This document shows positions 1 through 11,710 of a stretch of DNA of 64,000 nt, one piece after another. The notes beneath the pieces were generated by a model. The model was given only the letters and a program-made list of their open reading frames with translations, was not told the DNA's origin and did not search any database. The position numbers were made by a program, and so were the translations under genes. Origin of the DNA: Thysanoteuthis rhombus (taxonomy: Eukaryota; Mollusca; Cephalopoda; Oegopsida; Thysanoteuthidae); assembly GCA_963457665.1 (NCBI GenBank), contig OY735203.1, positions 20,332,203 through 20,396,202 on the forward strand, read 5' to 3'. How positions within the stretch are numbered: position 1 is the first letter of the stretch; the number at the start of each line of letters is the position of its first letter.

Positions 1-165
1 TTACTTTGTTTTACTGTTATCTTTTGACTTTGGCCTGGACGGATGGAATTGTTTCCAGCCCATAATATTTTCGTTGAGTTGCCTGTTTTATTTTGCAGTT
101 TCCACTCAGTCCCGAGAAGAAATAAATAAACTCAAAACATAGCGATGTTGTTTTTTTTCCTTGTA

Positions 166-228
166 TGCGATATTTTGCGCTCACGGTGTGAGTCTCCAGT
201 ATTCAATAGTTGTGTGTAATTTACCTTT
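166..228. repeat. Short repeat fragment shared with the 1515-1790 element
   Basis: The segment closely resembles 1721-1784: both contain a TTTGCGCTCAC block, then a CCAGTATTCAATA block and an ATTTACCT block in the same order and spacing. It is probably the edge of the palindromic MITE-like family described at 1515-1749, with the rest lost. No coding potential is seen in the flanking first 330 bases. Confidence 0.5.
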
Positions 229-332
229 AATATTAGAATTGCCACGCCATTGTGGCTATTATTGAATGTAAACGGCTTAGACTCCGATGGATCTTGTTTG
301 AGTCCACTCTGGAATAATGCCCTTAGAGAAAG

Positions 333-905
333 CATCATCATCAGTCTGTTAGCGTTCGTCATTGGATATAGACCTTCCTCAAAAATCACCAAACTTTTCT
401 ATCATTGGCATCGTGGAGCCAGTCCTTTCTGAATTTATTTAGCTCGTCACATCATCTCACTTTCTGTTGGCCACTCACTCGCACCAGATCTCTGGGGATC
501 CACATTGTGAGTAGCGATATCCAGCAGTTATTGGCGATTCTTGCAACGTATCCAGCCAGATTGTTGAGTTTCCTAGCAGTTTCCATGGTGTCTTTTATGA
601 TATATACTGTGCTGTCTTATGGTTTCTCCATGGGAGAACAAGCATGATTCTCACATAAGCATTTTGTATGGTTTTCAGTTTGACAGTCAATCTCTTGGTT
701 AGGTTCTATGATTAAGCACCGTATCTGACCATCGGTAGGATTCATTGGTTGTATACCCTCTTTTTTAGGACATGTGGGATTGTCTCTTAAAAGTCAAGCT
801 TGCTCTATCGAAAGCTTGCCAGCTTAATGTGATCCTTCACTTGATTTCTTTACTATTTCTCTTTCCCAATAGTCAGCAAAAAGTGCAGACTATGCTCATT
901 AGCTT
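333..905 (-). pseudogene. RTE-like LINE 3' end (decayed)
   Basis: Read on the minus strand, broken frames recover the C-terminal tail of an RTE-type non-LTR retrotransposon polyprotein. In order they give a KEIK.RI block followed by SWQAFDRA, then WAGYVARIANNCW, MWIPRDLVR, DELNKFRKDWLHDANDRKVW and finally a KVYIQ-like end. This region lies after the reverse transcriptase core in intact family members. Several stops and frameshifts interrupt it. The 3' end runs into a short GAT-type triplet tract (CATCATCATCAG on the plus strand, 333-344), as in the other copies of this family in the window. The 5' side fades out near 905, as expected for 5'-truncated LINE insertion. Confidence 0.8.
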
Positions 906-1078
906 CAGGAAGGCAACCAGGCTAGGAAAAGGACAAACCTGATTCCAAACCAGGGAATGTTGGTTCTTTAGTGAAGTAGGATGTCGACTATGACATTCTC
1001 CCGGTAGTTCTTGTAAGCAAGCTGATGCGAAATTTATTGTGCTCTACTTTCTTTAAACAAACACCGGGGAGGCTGAAA

Positions 1079-1104
1079 GACAGACAGACAGACAGACAGA
1101 CAGA
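1079..1104. repeat. (CAGA)n microsatellite
   Basis: About six and a half perfect CAGA units. The surrounding 906-1514 shows nothing else that I can identify. Confidence 0.95.
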
Positions 1105-1514
1105 GGAAGACTAAGTGTGATCCCGTTGACCAAACAGGGTGGTTTTCAAAGGAAGAAAGCTCTAGCATTGCAAATTGTGTACTACACAATCTCCCACTTT
1201 TCTTAAATCGGAATATTTCATATTTCACGAAAATACGCTAAACATTTGTAACTTCTTGACACAACGGTATTTTTACTAATGTAACAATTTATCAAAATTG
1301 AGACAGAGAGTTATGTTTCTCAAATATAATTTCCTTTCTCTTTACAATAAATAAATAATGGCAAAGGTGATTTCCTTGTCTGTTAATCGAAATTTTAAAA
1401 CATTGCACTAGATGGCCATTACATTGGCTCGATTACTCATCACAACGATGACAGTTTTTCGACCATTGATTTATCAAAACGTAGACAGTCGGCTGAAAGT
1501 GGCATCTACAATGA

Positions 1515-1749
1515 CTGCAAAATTTATCTGATACATTCTGTAAAGTCAATTTCAACATCCTTATAAACTATAAAAATCAGAATTGACAGAATTAGGACTA
1601 AAGATTACGGATTACAACAATTTTAACAATATTGAAAAAAGTACAAAATTCAGAATCTTTTGGTTCAAATGCGATCAATTCTGGAGGTGTATCTCTATCT
1701 GAAGTACACTTATTGGTATGTATCAGATAATTTTTGCGCTCACTGTTCA
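1515..1749. mobile_element. Palindromic MITE-like element, copy 1
   Basis: The left end contains TTATCTGATACATTCTGTAAA and the right end its approximate inverse (TATGTATCAGATAATTTTTG), so the element is bounded by imperfect terminal inverted repeats. Inside is an AGAATTGACAGAATT block followed by a GGACTAAAGATTA block, mirrored near the right side as TTGGTTCAAA. At least five other segments in the window share these ends and the AAAGATT core. There is no coding capacity, so it is a non-autonomous DNA element or foldback-type repeat. Exact ends and target-site duplication are not resolved. Confidence 0.6.
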
Positions 1750-2417
1750 AGTCGCCAGTATTCAATACTTCGATATACATTTACCTCGATACATTCTAAA
1801 AAGCAAATGTAGGGGAAAAACAATAATACATTTGGAAAGCAAGCTAATGTGGGACTACTTGCGTATTTTACCTCCTGCTAGCTCGATAATTGGCTGAATT
1901 ATGATCTGAAAATTGTACTGCATAATACTTGATGTTTAATGTGATGTATGAATAAGCGTCTGTTAAGTGCATTGATAAGAAAAGAAATCTATATGAATAT
2001 TTGTAGTGTTCCACTAGGAATAATAAAATCTCACGATGTGTGGTTTAGAAGAAAATCATCTTTCTATAAAAAAAAAAGAGCTTATCCATGAGCGATACTA
2101 TAGATGTGAAAGAACAGGCCATCTATATAATCACATATTGCCGAAAGAATGCCTTCCTGCACGAATCAGAATAGTTTATGTTCTCTGTCAAGTGTACCAG
2201 AAACGATATTCTGAAAATGTTTTTTTCCACGTGGGTGGAATAACTGATACACCCATAAAATGATGGTGCATTGCTTCAATATGGTGTAAGGTAATAAAAT
2301 TCGCGAAAGCATGCACAATTTAAAACCAGTCATTCTTCCTTAACAATTTATCACCGACGTGTTTTTATTTGTTTTTATGTTTTTTCTGCCATCAATACCG
2401 ATATATAGAATTGGATT
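1750..2417. other. No identifiable feature
   Basis: AT-rich sequence. A 75-codon open frame on the plus strand at 2036-2263 has no motif I recognise and no supporting context, so it is not called as a gene. Confidence 0.6.
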
Positions 2418-2483
2418 GAAGTGCTGCAGTTTGAACTGCGGATATTAGCGATCTGATGACTTACCAATCAGCCAAGGGCACAT
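2418..2483 (-). repeat. tRNA-like relic (SINE head candidate)
   Basis: On the minus strand the segment begins GTGCCCTTGGCTGATTGG, which resembles a tRNA 5' arm plus pol III A box. About 35 bases later comes CAGTTCAAACTGC, a T-arm/B-box-like hairpin with stem GCAGT/ACTGC around TTCAAA. No full cloverleaf is evident, which fits a degraded tRNA-derived SINE and not a functional tRNA gene. Confidence 0.5.
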
Positions 2484-3359
2484 TTGGTAGGGAAACGTTA
2501 TGGATTAGATACTTCATTTCATAATCCATCTCGTGCACACGTTGAGAATTTGACGGAACAAGATATTTTTTCTTGAAAAATAAGCTTAGCCTTATCAATA
2601 ATCAATCAAAAAGCTAATTAGAAATCTGATCTTTCGTTTTGTTAACAAAAATCATAGCTCACTCAGACTTGTTGAAACAGATCACAGATCTGTTGGGCAC
2701 TTATCATTGGCAACACTTTCAGCATAAAACTGTTGTCATTTCTTACGACACGGGTACACTCGTGTTTCGTAATTGTTATTGGTTGAGAAAACCAATCCGT
2801 TAAATATTCAGTAAGTAATTTTAATGAATTGACGTAATTGACAGGGGTTCACAGAGCCTAATTGGAGCTTTGAATGCTGATATTTGTTCGAGTCTGTGAT
2901 CAAGAGCCTTAATTGGGATACAACGTTGTAGCAACATTGAACAATACTTTCCAAGAATCGACAAAGAGGCAATCGGCTTTTCTCCTATTGGCTATGTACT
3001 TACGCAGGAACGGGTCCTTCGATAATGGAATTGTTCGGATCCACTGAGGAAATAGATTGTGAAAGAAAGGTTTGCTGAAAAGCTATTGCGAGAAGGGAAG
3101 TCCCTTCAAGCAGGTCTCTAATCCCAAGAAAGAGGACGTGATAAATAAAGGAGAGACGGAGGACAGTACGTGCCATACATTGTTGGAATCCACTGACAAG
3201 GATCTGGTGAGAATGATTTGGGAATAATAGGGAAATAAGGCGGAAGGCAAGTAATTATCTGTATATCAGATTCTACCTTTTGGAAAAATGTAGGAGGTTT
3301 TTGGTTTTGAGTGATTCCATCTAATTGTGTTATCTATATTTATATTCATCACTCACCGT
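2484..3359. other. No identifiable feature
   Basis: Ordinary AT-rich sequence without convincing open frames, repeats or RNA motifs. Confidence 0.6.
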
Positions 3360-3430
3360 TCATATCTACCTATCTATTTATCTATCTATCCATCTATCTT
3401 AGTCCATTCCTTTCTATCTTTCTATTCATC
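3360..3430. repeat. Imperfect (CTAT)n tract
   Basis: Interrupted CTAT/CTAC units with scattered substitutions; a decaying tetranucleotide microsatellite. Confidence 0.8.
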
Positions 3431-3759
3431 TGTCAATCCATATATCTACATACGTTTGTACATGAATGTCAGTAATATATTGAAGAAAAACGCCTTTATT
3501 TTATCAAAGTAATATCTCTTCTCCAACATGATATACGTCTTTGACAATCCTATTATTATTCACCAAACGTTTATCCGTCCGCACGGATGTATGTTTTAGC
3601 TTATCGCACACATTACTCGACATAAACCCATGAAATAATATGTTGTTACTGATTTGATTCCCGGGGAATTTTCTTTAGAAAATTAGCTTCTGAAAACCAC
3701 CATACAAAACATGATTTTAGAGGGCTGTCTACTTTCATGTTTACTCATCACAGTAAAAA

Positions 3760-4850
3760 TTGTTCCTTACTTTTTAAGGGCTTAATAACCCAAAAAATGA
3801 TCCCTAAAATTAAAAATGAATGTTCCCTCTCGATTTTGACCCCCAAAAGAAATAAAAGTCAGCGGTCATTTATTACCATGATGAATACTCAATTGTAGTA
3901 TAGTTAAGGTACATTTTTTAAAAAGCAAATGTTCTAGATTAGAGGTTATGTAGTTAACCGTGAAAGGAATTTTCCTCTATAGAGGTCAAAATCGAGTGGG
4001 AACTTATTCTTACTCTTATGGGACCCAATCGACTGGTATTTTTAAGTTTGGAAGGAATTTTTCTTCCACATTGAGAGGTCAAAACTGATGGAAAAGTATT
4101 TTTTCCAATTTTGGGTGTATAATCGTAGGGGGATTTTTCATTTTTCTGAGTATGTGTCAAGATCAATGGGTAATTTATTTTAACTATTGAGGTTTAAATC
4201 CAAAAGAATTTTTTTTCACTTCGAGGGGGCAAAATCAAGAGGAATGGGTTTTTTCACTTCTTTGTGTCGAAATTGTAGGGTAGTTTATTTTCACTGTTGG
4301 GGTTCGAAATCAAAGAGGAATACTTTCACTTTGAGCAGTCAAAATTGAGCGGAAGTTTTTCTATTATTTGTGACAAAATCGAGAGGTATTTTTGGTTGGT
4401 GAGGAGATAAAGTTTTAGAATTTTGCAGATCAAAATTGAGTGGAAGATTAGTTTCATCTTTTATTGGTCAAAATCGAGAGAAATGTTTTCGGTTTTAATT
4501 TTAGGGATCAATTCGAGGTGGACTGTATTTTCACTTCCAGGGGTCAAAATCGAAAGAGAAGATTTTTTTTTAAATTTTAGGTGACAAAATCGGGAAGAAA
4601 TTGGGGCAAAATGAAGTGTATTTGTACTTTTCAATTCCAGGTGCATGAATTTTTTAAAGATTCAAAATCGGTGGGAAATTCATTTCTCCCTCTCAAGGGT
4701 CAAAATAAAGTAGGAAGTGTTTGGGGTTTTTTTTTTCGCTTTCGGGTTCAAAGTCGAGGAAAGACATTTATTTCATTTCCAGGAGACAAAATTGCTTACT
4801 ATACTTTTATTGGGTTGTCATCAACTTTCAGAGTGAAAATTGACAGTGAA
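3760..4850. repeat. Degenerate ~37-bp minisatellite with an inverted arm
   Basis: A core close to GGTCAAAATCGAGAGGAA recurs about twenty times. Examples start near 3984, 4021, 4075, 4115, 4154, 4191, 4226, 4263, 4299, 4335, 4369, 4425, 4466, 4504, 4540, 4580, 4661, 4697 and 4744. Most intervals are 34-41 bases and the longer ones fit skipped or merged units. Each core is followed by a T-rich stretch often ending in TTTCACTT. Upstream, near 3780-3850, the same core appears reversed (CTCTCGATTTTGACCCCC), so the array changes orientation around 3855-3955. Units are strongly diverged, which indicates an old array. Open frames over the array are by-products. Confidence 0.8.
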
Positions 4851-5695
4851 TTATGATTTTTTTAAAATTTCAAATGGTTAAAATACCAACGGCGTGGTTG
4901 TTCTATGAGTCCACGAACCACTGAAGACGCTTAATCTTTCGTTGTACTTTGCATAGTGTCCACTGATCATTATGAGCTATTGTTAATAATTCGATTAAAA
5001 CAAAAATGCTTCATGATAGTCTGTCTGTTAGTGCAAGTTGTCAGTAAGTCGGGCGTTATCATATCGGGGACTCCATGTATCGATATTTATTATGATATTC
5101 GAGTTAAACCAGCAAATACAAGACAGAAACCTTCCTGCAGGCAGCTTAACCTAGCGAAAATGAAATAAAGATGAAAAACAGGAATGGGCACCAGTTCCCT
5201 ACATGCACTGCGAAATGGATTAGGGCAATTGGTTGCTAAGCATTTCAGATGATAAGCCTCAATGGGAAACAAATGTGCTGTTTTTAATCTGGTCTGGTTT
5301 CTGACCTCAACTGTCTCATTGGGACAATGTCAAAAAAAAAAACAGATGTGATACACTGGGCATTTCTGAACAAGGAGAAAGCAATGATAATGTGCAAAGT
5401 GATGATGAATTGAGAGACCATCCGGCTAGCAAATGATATTGGATTTTGAGCCAATGGTGGAATAAGATTTATGGTAAATATGGTCAACGCTTACGATAGC
5501 GTGTAGAATGCCCTCATTAAGATTAAGATGGAAAAAAAAGATGTGTCAGCGCCAACAATATAATTGAAGAATTCTACACAGATTTTTATGGAAGCTCGGG
5601 AAGAAAGAGCAACAATATGATCCTTACGGTCAATTTCAATACAAAAATATGGGGAATGAGTAATGCCAATAGGAAATACATCGGGAAGAATCGTT
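4851..5695. other. No identifiable feature
   Basis: Nothing convincing. Short open frames on both strands (for example 4956-5168 plus and 5284-5487 minus) lack recognisable motifs. Confidence 0.55.
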
Positions 5696-6480
5696 TCATC
5701 GTCTTTTTGGCGTCCGTCGTTGGACATACACCTTCCCCAAGATTCACAAGCCCTCTTTATTATATGCATATCGGAATCAGTACTTTCTGAATTTTTGTAG
5801 CTCGTAATATAATTCGTTCTAGATCGTACTCTTTGTCGGTCACAATTTTCCATATGATTTCTTTCGATTCATGTTATTAGTTGTGATGTCCAGTGGTTGT
5901 CTGACTCTCTCGTAATATGACCAGCCCATTGCCATTTGAGTTTCCTAATTGTTTCTATATCTTGGATGCCCGTCTTTGCTCTAATATACTGTGCTGTCGT
6001 GTGATCTCCATGCGAGGTTGAGCATGATTCTCTCATGTAGCATTGTCCTGAGGTTCAATATTTCGATCAAATTCCATGTTTCAGCTCTATAGGTGATCAT
6101 TGAGGGGATGCATGGCTTAAAGACCCTCCTTTTTAGGATTAATGGGATCTTTCACCCATTAAAATCTCTACCGAAAGCTTGCAAACCTTCTGTGGTTCTT
6201 CGCTTGATTCCTCCTTCAGAGTTCCTCATGTAATCAATAGTCCTAAAGTAGTTGTCGTGTTTTTTCGTCTGCTTTTGTCAGCTCTACGTTTTCGATTTTG
6301 ATCGTTGTGTTTTTGTCATCAACAATGTTGTCCATGACATTCGTTTTCCTGAAGTTCATGTGGAGGCCAACTTTCGTGCATTCTCCAATTAGGTTGTCTA
6401 GACGTTTCCTTTGCGATGGGATGGTTTAGGGATCAGGAACGACAGCGGTAATCGACAAAAATGTTTGCATACGTCCAGCT
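5696..6480 (-). pseudogene. RTE-like LINE 3' end (decayed)
   Basis: Minus-strand reading in shifting frames gives the post-RT part of the same LINE family. It starts with a CTKVGLHMNFRKTNVMDN block (matching a VGLKMN..KTKVM consensus), then an IKIENVELTKAD block, a ratio of stops through the QAF region, then TTAQYIRAKTGIQDI, KLKWQWAGHI and DNHWTSQ. It ends with a block reading ELQKFRKY.FRYA and then KVYVQRRTPKRR near 5696. Multiple stops and frameshifts mark it as dead. The minus-strand open frame at 5491-5853 is an out-of-frame translation of part of it. It sits tail-to-head beside the 5S-like relic at 6511. Confidence 0.85.
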
Positions 6481-6510
6481 AATATTTGATGGTAATAGTT
6501 GGTTTACAAA

Positions 6511-6625
6511 AATTACAACCGAATCGCGTTGGACACACCGATTCTCGTACAATCATCAAAGTTAAACAACGTCGGGACTGGTGAGCACCTAGACAGGTGA
6601 GGTATCATTAGTAGCTGAACATCAT
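6511..6625 (+). pseudogene. 5S rRNA-derived relic (5S pseudogene or SINE3-type head)
   Basis: The plus strand aligns by eye with metazoan 5S rRNA over most of its length. CGTTGGACACACCG corresponds to the CGTTGAATACACCGG region, then comes a TTCTCGT block, an ATCATCAAAGTTAAACAACG block and GTCGGGACTGGTGAGCACC. These cover the internal promoter (box A, intermediate element, box C) ending in CTAGACAGGTGA. The 3' third is more diverged. Several substitutions in normally invariant positions argue against a working 5S gene. It may be a retrocopy or the head of a 5S-derived SINE, since non-5S sequence follows directly. Confidence 0.75.
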
Positions 6626-6989
6626 ATAGAGGGTTTGCGTGTCAACCTCAGTAATCCTCCTGAGGAATGAAAATGATTTCTACACTATGCTCAATAAAGC
6701 AAGCCATAATCTCTTTCCCCAACATTTTGAACACTCTGACTGGCCTTACTTTGAGCTATAAAAAAAGAAAATGAGACTGGCTACTGCATGATCGAACTTC
6801 ATTCTAATTTTTATTCCGGTCATAGGTTTAAATCACGGAAGGGGCATGTTTTACTTATCTGTGTACACTCGCTTTTAGTGAGGGTTGTTCTTTTTGTTAT
6901 TCTTGCGGCATGAAAACAAAATTATCGAGTCGAAACATTGTACTATTGCTGAGCATTGATAAATCTAAATTAGAAAATCAAGAACGGTA

Positions 6990-8560
6990 TTGTCCACATT
7001 GTGAACGATAATAATCGTAAAAGATAGTTTAATCATTCCTTCATTTGATACGAGAAACGACCATCGTTTTGTACGCAGTATCATTCTTATCTCCATGACT
7101 CGAGAAGAGAAGGCGCTAGATATCGCATTAAAGCAGTCAGCTAAAACAACTGAAATAGAATTAAGTGAATTCACAATCACAAATCTCTTCAAAAATAAGA
7201 AATTAGATATCCAGCAGGCAGATATCGATGATGAAAAAAAAATGGGAAAGAGGCAAAGGAAAAAAAATCCGTGGATCCCTGCTGGGACTAAAGCTTTCAT
7301 CACAAAAAGATTGCAAAAAAAAAAGTTCTACTTAATTATGTAAAACATTTGAAAGAGAATTTGGAGAAGAGTTCACAAAACAATGTCAATAAAGCAATCT
7401 ATAGGCAGCAGAACAACAGATAAACTCAAAAAATGTGGATTACACTCAAAACAATACAATATAGAAACAGCATGATGATTGGAAATGAACAACAAAATCA
7501 CGAGAGAGAAGAAACAATGAAAATTTGACAAGATTTTTATTCCGATCAATCTGCCTCAAAGATTGACATAGCACTGAACCGAATCCCCAAACATACCACC
7601 GACTCCAAGCAATATTGAACGGTGGATAGACCTGATGATGCCAGATAAAGCAGCCGGGGAAAAACAGGATAACTTACAAAAATGATGATAAGTGATGCTA
7701 AATATTAAGAGGAGCGATTAAGCAACGATTTAATCGCTGTCTGGTTATAAACGAAATCCTGCAGAGCCAGTAATAACCCTGAATGATCCTTATTTACAAG
7801 ATATGATACAGAAAGGATATACAGTGATCAGGAAATATATACGATAAAAAGTTTACTTAAACAGCATTTGATAATATATTGACCAAAGATTTCTGATTTG
7901 AGTACTTGACTTTGCTACATTTAGTCTTGTTTTGATAATTTCAATTCTATATTCTGTAACCTTTGATCAAAATTCCGTCATATTTGAAGTTATGTAAATG
8001 AACTTTGTGAAAAATGTATCGGATGCATTTTGCACCCGCTGTGAGAAATCATAGACTCAGAAGTCTCTTATACAGTCTATTTACAGAGATCATAATGAAT
8101 CAACTCAAGAAAATCCTTGATGAATAACAACCAAGAGGACGTAGTTCCGACGAAATTCCGGAACAATTAGTCATATATTTACGATAAACCAACAGATGAA
8201 AAGACCCGAAGAATACAAACTATTCAGTCTATGAGAAATCATTTGATACTATTGAAATCAGTGCAATGTTGAACTCCTTGATAACTTTTAAAGTTTATCA
8301 AAAGTTATTCAACTCATTAAGACGATGAGTACTTCCTCTGCCATAAACGATACCGCTTCTTAACTCGGGAAAATCGAATCCAATTATCAAAGTTGGATAA
8401 CAGAAAGTCGCAATATCCCCTCGCTGTAAAATGCATGTTTTAAAGTGATATACAGAATCATGCAGCTATATGGAATTAAAAGGTGGAATTAATATTCACA
8501 GTGAACAGCGAACGCATTGCAGATTTGCCCATGGTATCATTTAGAATGCATGAGGCCCAC
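6990..8560 (+). pseudogene. Decayed RTE-like LINE ORF including the RT domain
   Basis: Plus-strand frames recover a pre-RT segment (7095-7343, with NPWIPAGTKAFITKRLQKKK matching a basic linker in this family), an AAGKNRITYK block near 7650 (PGEDRITxEM motif), RFNRCLVINEILQS near 7730, and LFTEIIMNQLKKILDE near 8080-8125. RT palm sequence YEKSFDTIEISAMLNSL follows at 8229-8280. Then come a KVAISPRC block (QGDTISPKL) and a RTHCRFAHGII block near 8515-8540, where the FADDI catalytic motif should be. The two catalytic aspartates of that motif are lost, and stops and frameshifts occur throughout. The C-terminal tail seen in other copies is not visible downstream. A MITE-like insertion splits the domain at 7865-8045. 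Confidence 0.75.
7865..8045. mobile_element. Palindromic MITE-like element, copy 2, nested in the LINE
   Basis: The right end carries TGTATCGGATGCATTTTGCA and CCCGCTGTGAG, matching the family terminus. The interior shows the AAAGATT and ATTCTGTAACCTTTGATCAA blocks in mirrored positions. LINE reading continues on either side (IRKYIR before, LFTEIIMNQ after), so the element inserted into the LINE. Confidence 0.55.
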
Positions 8561-10019
8561 ATGTCGAATAAGATTCATTCGAGCCCTATCCTGTTTATGT
8601 CAGTACATTGAAAGGAGCAAATATGATCAAAAGTTAGTCTTCCTTTGGATGGGTCATTTGAGTTCAGAACATTGGTCAAGTTCACTATAATATCATTTAA
8701 ACATTGGAAAAATATGTATCAATCTATCCTAACGATCAGGTTAATTGATACAATCTGATAAGGAAAATCAGTAATCTTGTTAGAAGGTACAGAAGTGATC
8801 AATATATTGTTATAATAAAAAAAAATATACCATTTTCAACGAGTCAAAAGTACCTACCATGATGAAAAACATATTTGAATAATAATAAAGAAGATTTTAT
8901 GAATATAAGGACCACATGGATCCATCAGTGTTTTTTTCCTTTTCTTTTGTTTCAAGTTCAGACTTTCTTTTTTTTTATAACAATACTTTTTGACTTATTT
9001 AAAGTATTTTGTTGTTTTGCAAGATGTTTTTGCACAACTGCATACAATTACTGTGTACCAAGTACGCCAGATCACATTGTACCAACCAGCCTAAGAAACG
9101 TTTTTTTTTTTTTTTACAATATACTAAAAGGAAAATTTCCGACGTATCATGGTTGCAATGTAGAATATACAATGCTCATTGCCACCTGTCGAATACATAC
9201 TGCAATATCATCAACTATACACTGTAGCATAATTTGAGCACTCGTTTGACAAAATAATAATATTCCTCAATACAGTAAAAAGAGTTGTTTTTTATGTTTT
9301 CCACAAAGCCTCCCATGCTTGCATCACATATGAATCACACTTAATAGAAAAATAGCCGCATTTTTCTGTTCACAATTAGACTATCAGTGGCGACATGAAG
9401 CGATGGAAAAAAATTCAAGTAAATAATTACACCTACCCCTTTGCCCTACTCTTAGATATCCTCATAAATAGCTATGGAAACTAGGGATTAGTGTCGATTA
9501 TGTTCCAACAACCATTTGTTTTCAATCAGAAGGCAAAGGCCATTATCGGACCACAAACATGTGCTATTGAGCCGATAGGAAACGATATGATCTGGTGATA
9601 TCAAACGATATGGGTTAGCAGCACTCTGTGTAAAATGGAAACAAAATCTATATCCTTGGATCCCAATACTAATCTCGTTAGATAAACCCTTTTAGAAAAC
9701 GGGTGTATTAGCTAATTATAATTGACATAATTGACTTATTCCCTATATTCCAGTCGTGATAGACAGATCCATTCCGTTGGCCGGTCAACAAGAATATTGT
9801 CAATATCAAACCGGTCTGCGATTCAGAAAAAGGTTGGAAACTCTGCAGTAGGCGGTCTATTCTATGCCTTTGATAAAATAACAAGTATCAATTTTTCTTG
9901 GCTTGTCTTCCCTTCACTGTTGATGAAAAAACCCAGATTGGTGATTGGAGCATCTTGACAGGCTATTCTCTATTTTACTCGACTGGTGGAAACTGATCAG
10001 AATCTTGCAATAGGTGGTA
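8561..10019. other. No identifiable feature; T-rich patches
   Basis: AT-rich, with poly-T patches near 8930-9115. The 120-codon open frame at 8875-9237 is low-complexity F/C-rich translation of T-rich DNA and has no recognisable domain. A 75-codon frame at 9731-9958 is also unrecognised. Confidence 0.55.
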
Positions 10020-10409
10020 TCTTTGATGAGTGAAATCCTCAAAAGAAGAGGGAACCAAGCGAAGAATCAATCTTGAATGGAACGTTTCTGTTAGACCAAG
10101 CTCTCCGAGAACAGGAAAATAACACAAGTGAATCCTGGTGATAGTCAACTATGGGAAGCTGAAACATGCAACCGAAGCAAAAGATTGACCCCCATCCAGA
10201 GAATCATGCAACGTGAACTTTGGATAACCGTGAAAATCACAAGACAGCACAATATATTATATGAAATGCAGGAGTCAGAGATAACTTAGAATTCACTGGA
10301 AAACTAAAATGGTAATGGAATAGCCATGTGCAAAATGCAGACAACTACTGGGAAAGGGCTATATCCAACAACGGACGTTAAAATAACGATGATGATGATG
10401 ATGATGATC
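10020..10409 (+). pseudogene. RTE-like LINE 3' end with internal deletion and GAT tail
   Basis: Plus-strand frames give KRRGNQAKNQS, then near 10195-10250 an IQRIMQRELWITVKITRQHN block matching IQRAHERIMLNITWRDHKTAQ, then NGNGIAMCKMQTTT (WQWAGHVARMxDNR). The sequence then jumps directly to a GYIQQRTLK-like terminus, so the DELxKFRKYW..HDREVWRILG segment is missing through an internal deletion. The element ends in seven GAT units at 10388-10409, the typical tail of this family here. Confidence 0.8.
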
Positions 10410-11710
10410 TTGGTAATCTACCGCAGAAATTCAGATTATGTTCAAATTGTTATGTATCAATGAAATATTTATTGTGTTAGGTCTTTTGGTGTGCATTTCC
10501 TGTTTTGTCATTTTTATCTATGTTAGCCATACAACCGTGTGTTCTCAAAGAACGGTTTGTCACTACAGCCAATAAATATCCATTCCCTCTCCCTGAAAAG
10601 ATTTTTTTTGCAACCATGTAAGTGGAATCTGCAATTTTCTTTGATTCTCTGGAAAAGTCAGTGCAATTTTCTCTTCCCATTTCTGACTTCTGTTATTGTT
10701 TTCTAATCCCATATTTGTCCTTTTATTGGTTTCACTGCAATGTCTGGCCTCCGTGACCACCTTCTATTGCCTTACTCTGTGTATTCCTTAATCCCCTCGA
10801 AAGCAAAGTCGACACTGCCCTGAAACCTGACCAATCATTTCCTTCCAACTCTCAGTAATATCTATGATATCATTATGCCAGTCACCACGTACGTTCAAGG
10901 GTTGGAAGCAATAACATGAAAGAATCTAAATAGATCGGTAGTTTAATATGAACCTCCACAGGAAGACAGGACATAAAAATAGTTATGTAGTTTATTGAGA
11001 GGGTTGGAAGATTTTCACTCATAAAACTAACCCATGTTTGTATAAGATCTTGATAAAAACAAGACTGGAAGGGATAAGGGAGAGATGATATTGGTAAAGT
11101 ATGGGAAATGAGCAGAGGCATGAAGTAATCATAGATTACAACACCGGGGGGTTTTCACATGTCCTGCAAATCACTATTATTCTATCCTATGTATTCGAAG
11201 AGTTGAACATCGTTACTTATGCCCCAGGGTATTCGCTTTCTACCCTTTGGCATATTGTCTAGAGTACCAACAGCATGCCATGGGAGAGTGAACTTTGTCC
11301 TAACCTCGCTTATGGGTCAATTTGCCTACTGCATTCCTAATTTCCCAGGAGTGACGGTTAGATGAAAATATCGAAGAAATCCGTGACTCAGAACTTAAGG
11401 AAAAGAAATGAGAAATCAGTGGTCTCAATGTTATACAGAACAAGTTGAGTAATACAAAGTGGGTGAGATGTGGATCAAAATGACGTTGCTTTAGAGGAAA
11501 CAGTTTGGTCACTATGTCAGTTCGGAGGTATTTTACCATTGGAATAGAGTCAACATTATTTCCCATTGATCTACTTCGTCTTCAGTTTAAACACATCTTT
11601 GTTTGATTTTAATGCTCCGTAGTTTTAGGTTATTTTGTTCGTAGAAATTCTTACAGTATCTGTAGCTTTTCGTTTAGAACAGACGCATACATTGTTACAT
11701 ACATAGAATG
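10410..11710. other. No identifiable feature
   Basis: No motif-bearing open frame, RNA or repeat recognised. Short frames at 10477-10760, 10882-11121 and 11300-11566 on the minus strand have no recognisable content. Confidence 0.55.

Noticed and set aside
5491-5853. 120-codon minus-strand frame
   Set aside because: Partly an out-of-frame translation of the decayed LINE tail at 5696-6480; no independent domain.
7095-7343. Independent 82-codon basic protein gene
   Set aside because: The frame leads into RT-like blocks downstream and matches the pre-RT linker of the LINE, so it is treated as part of the pseudogene.
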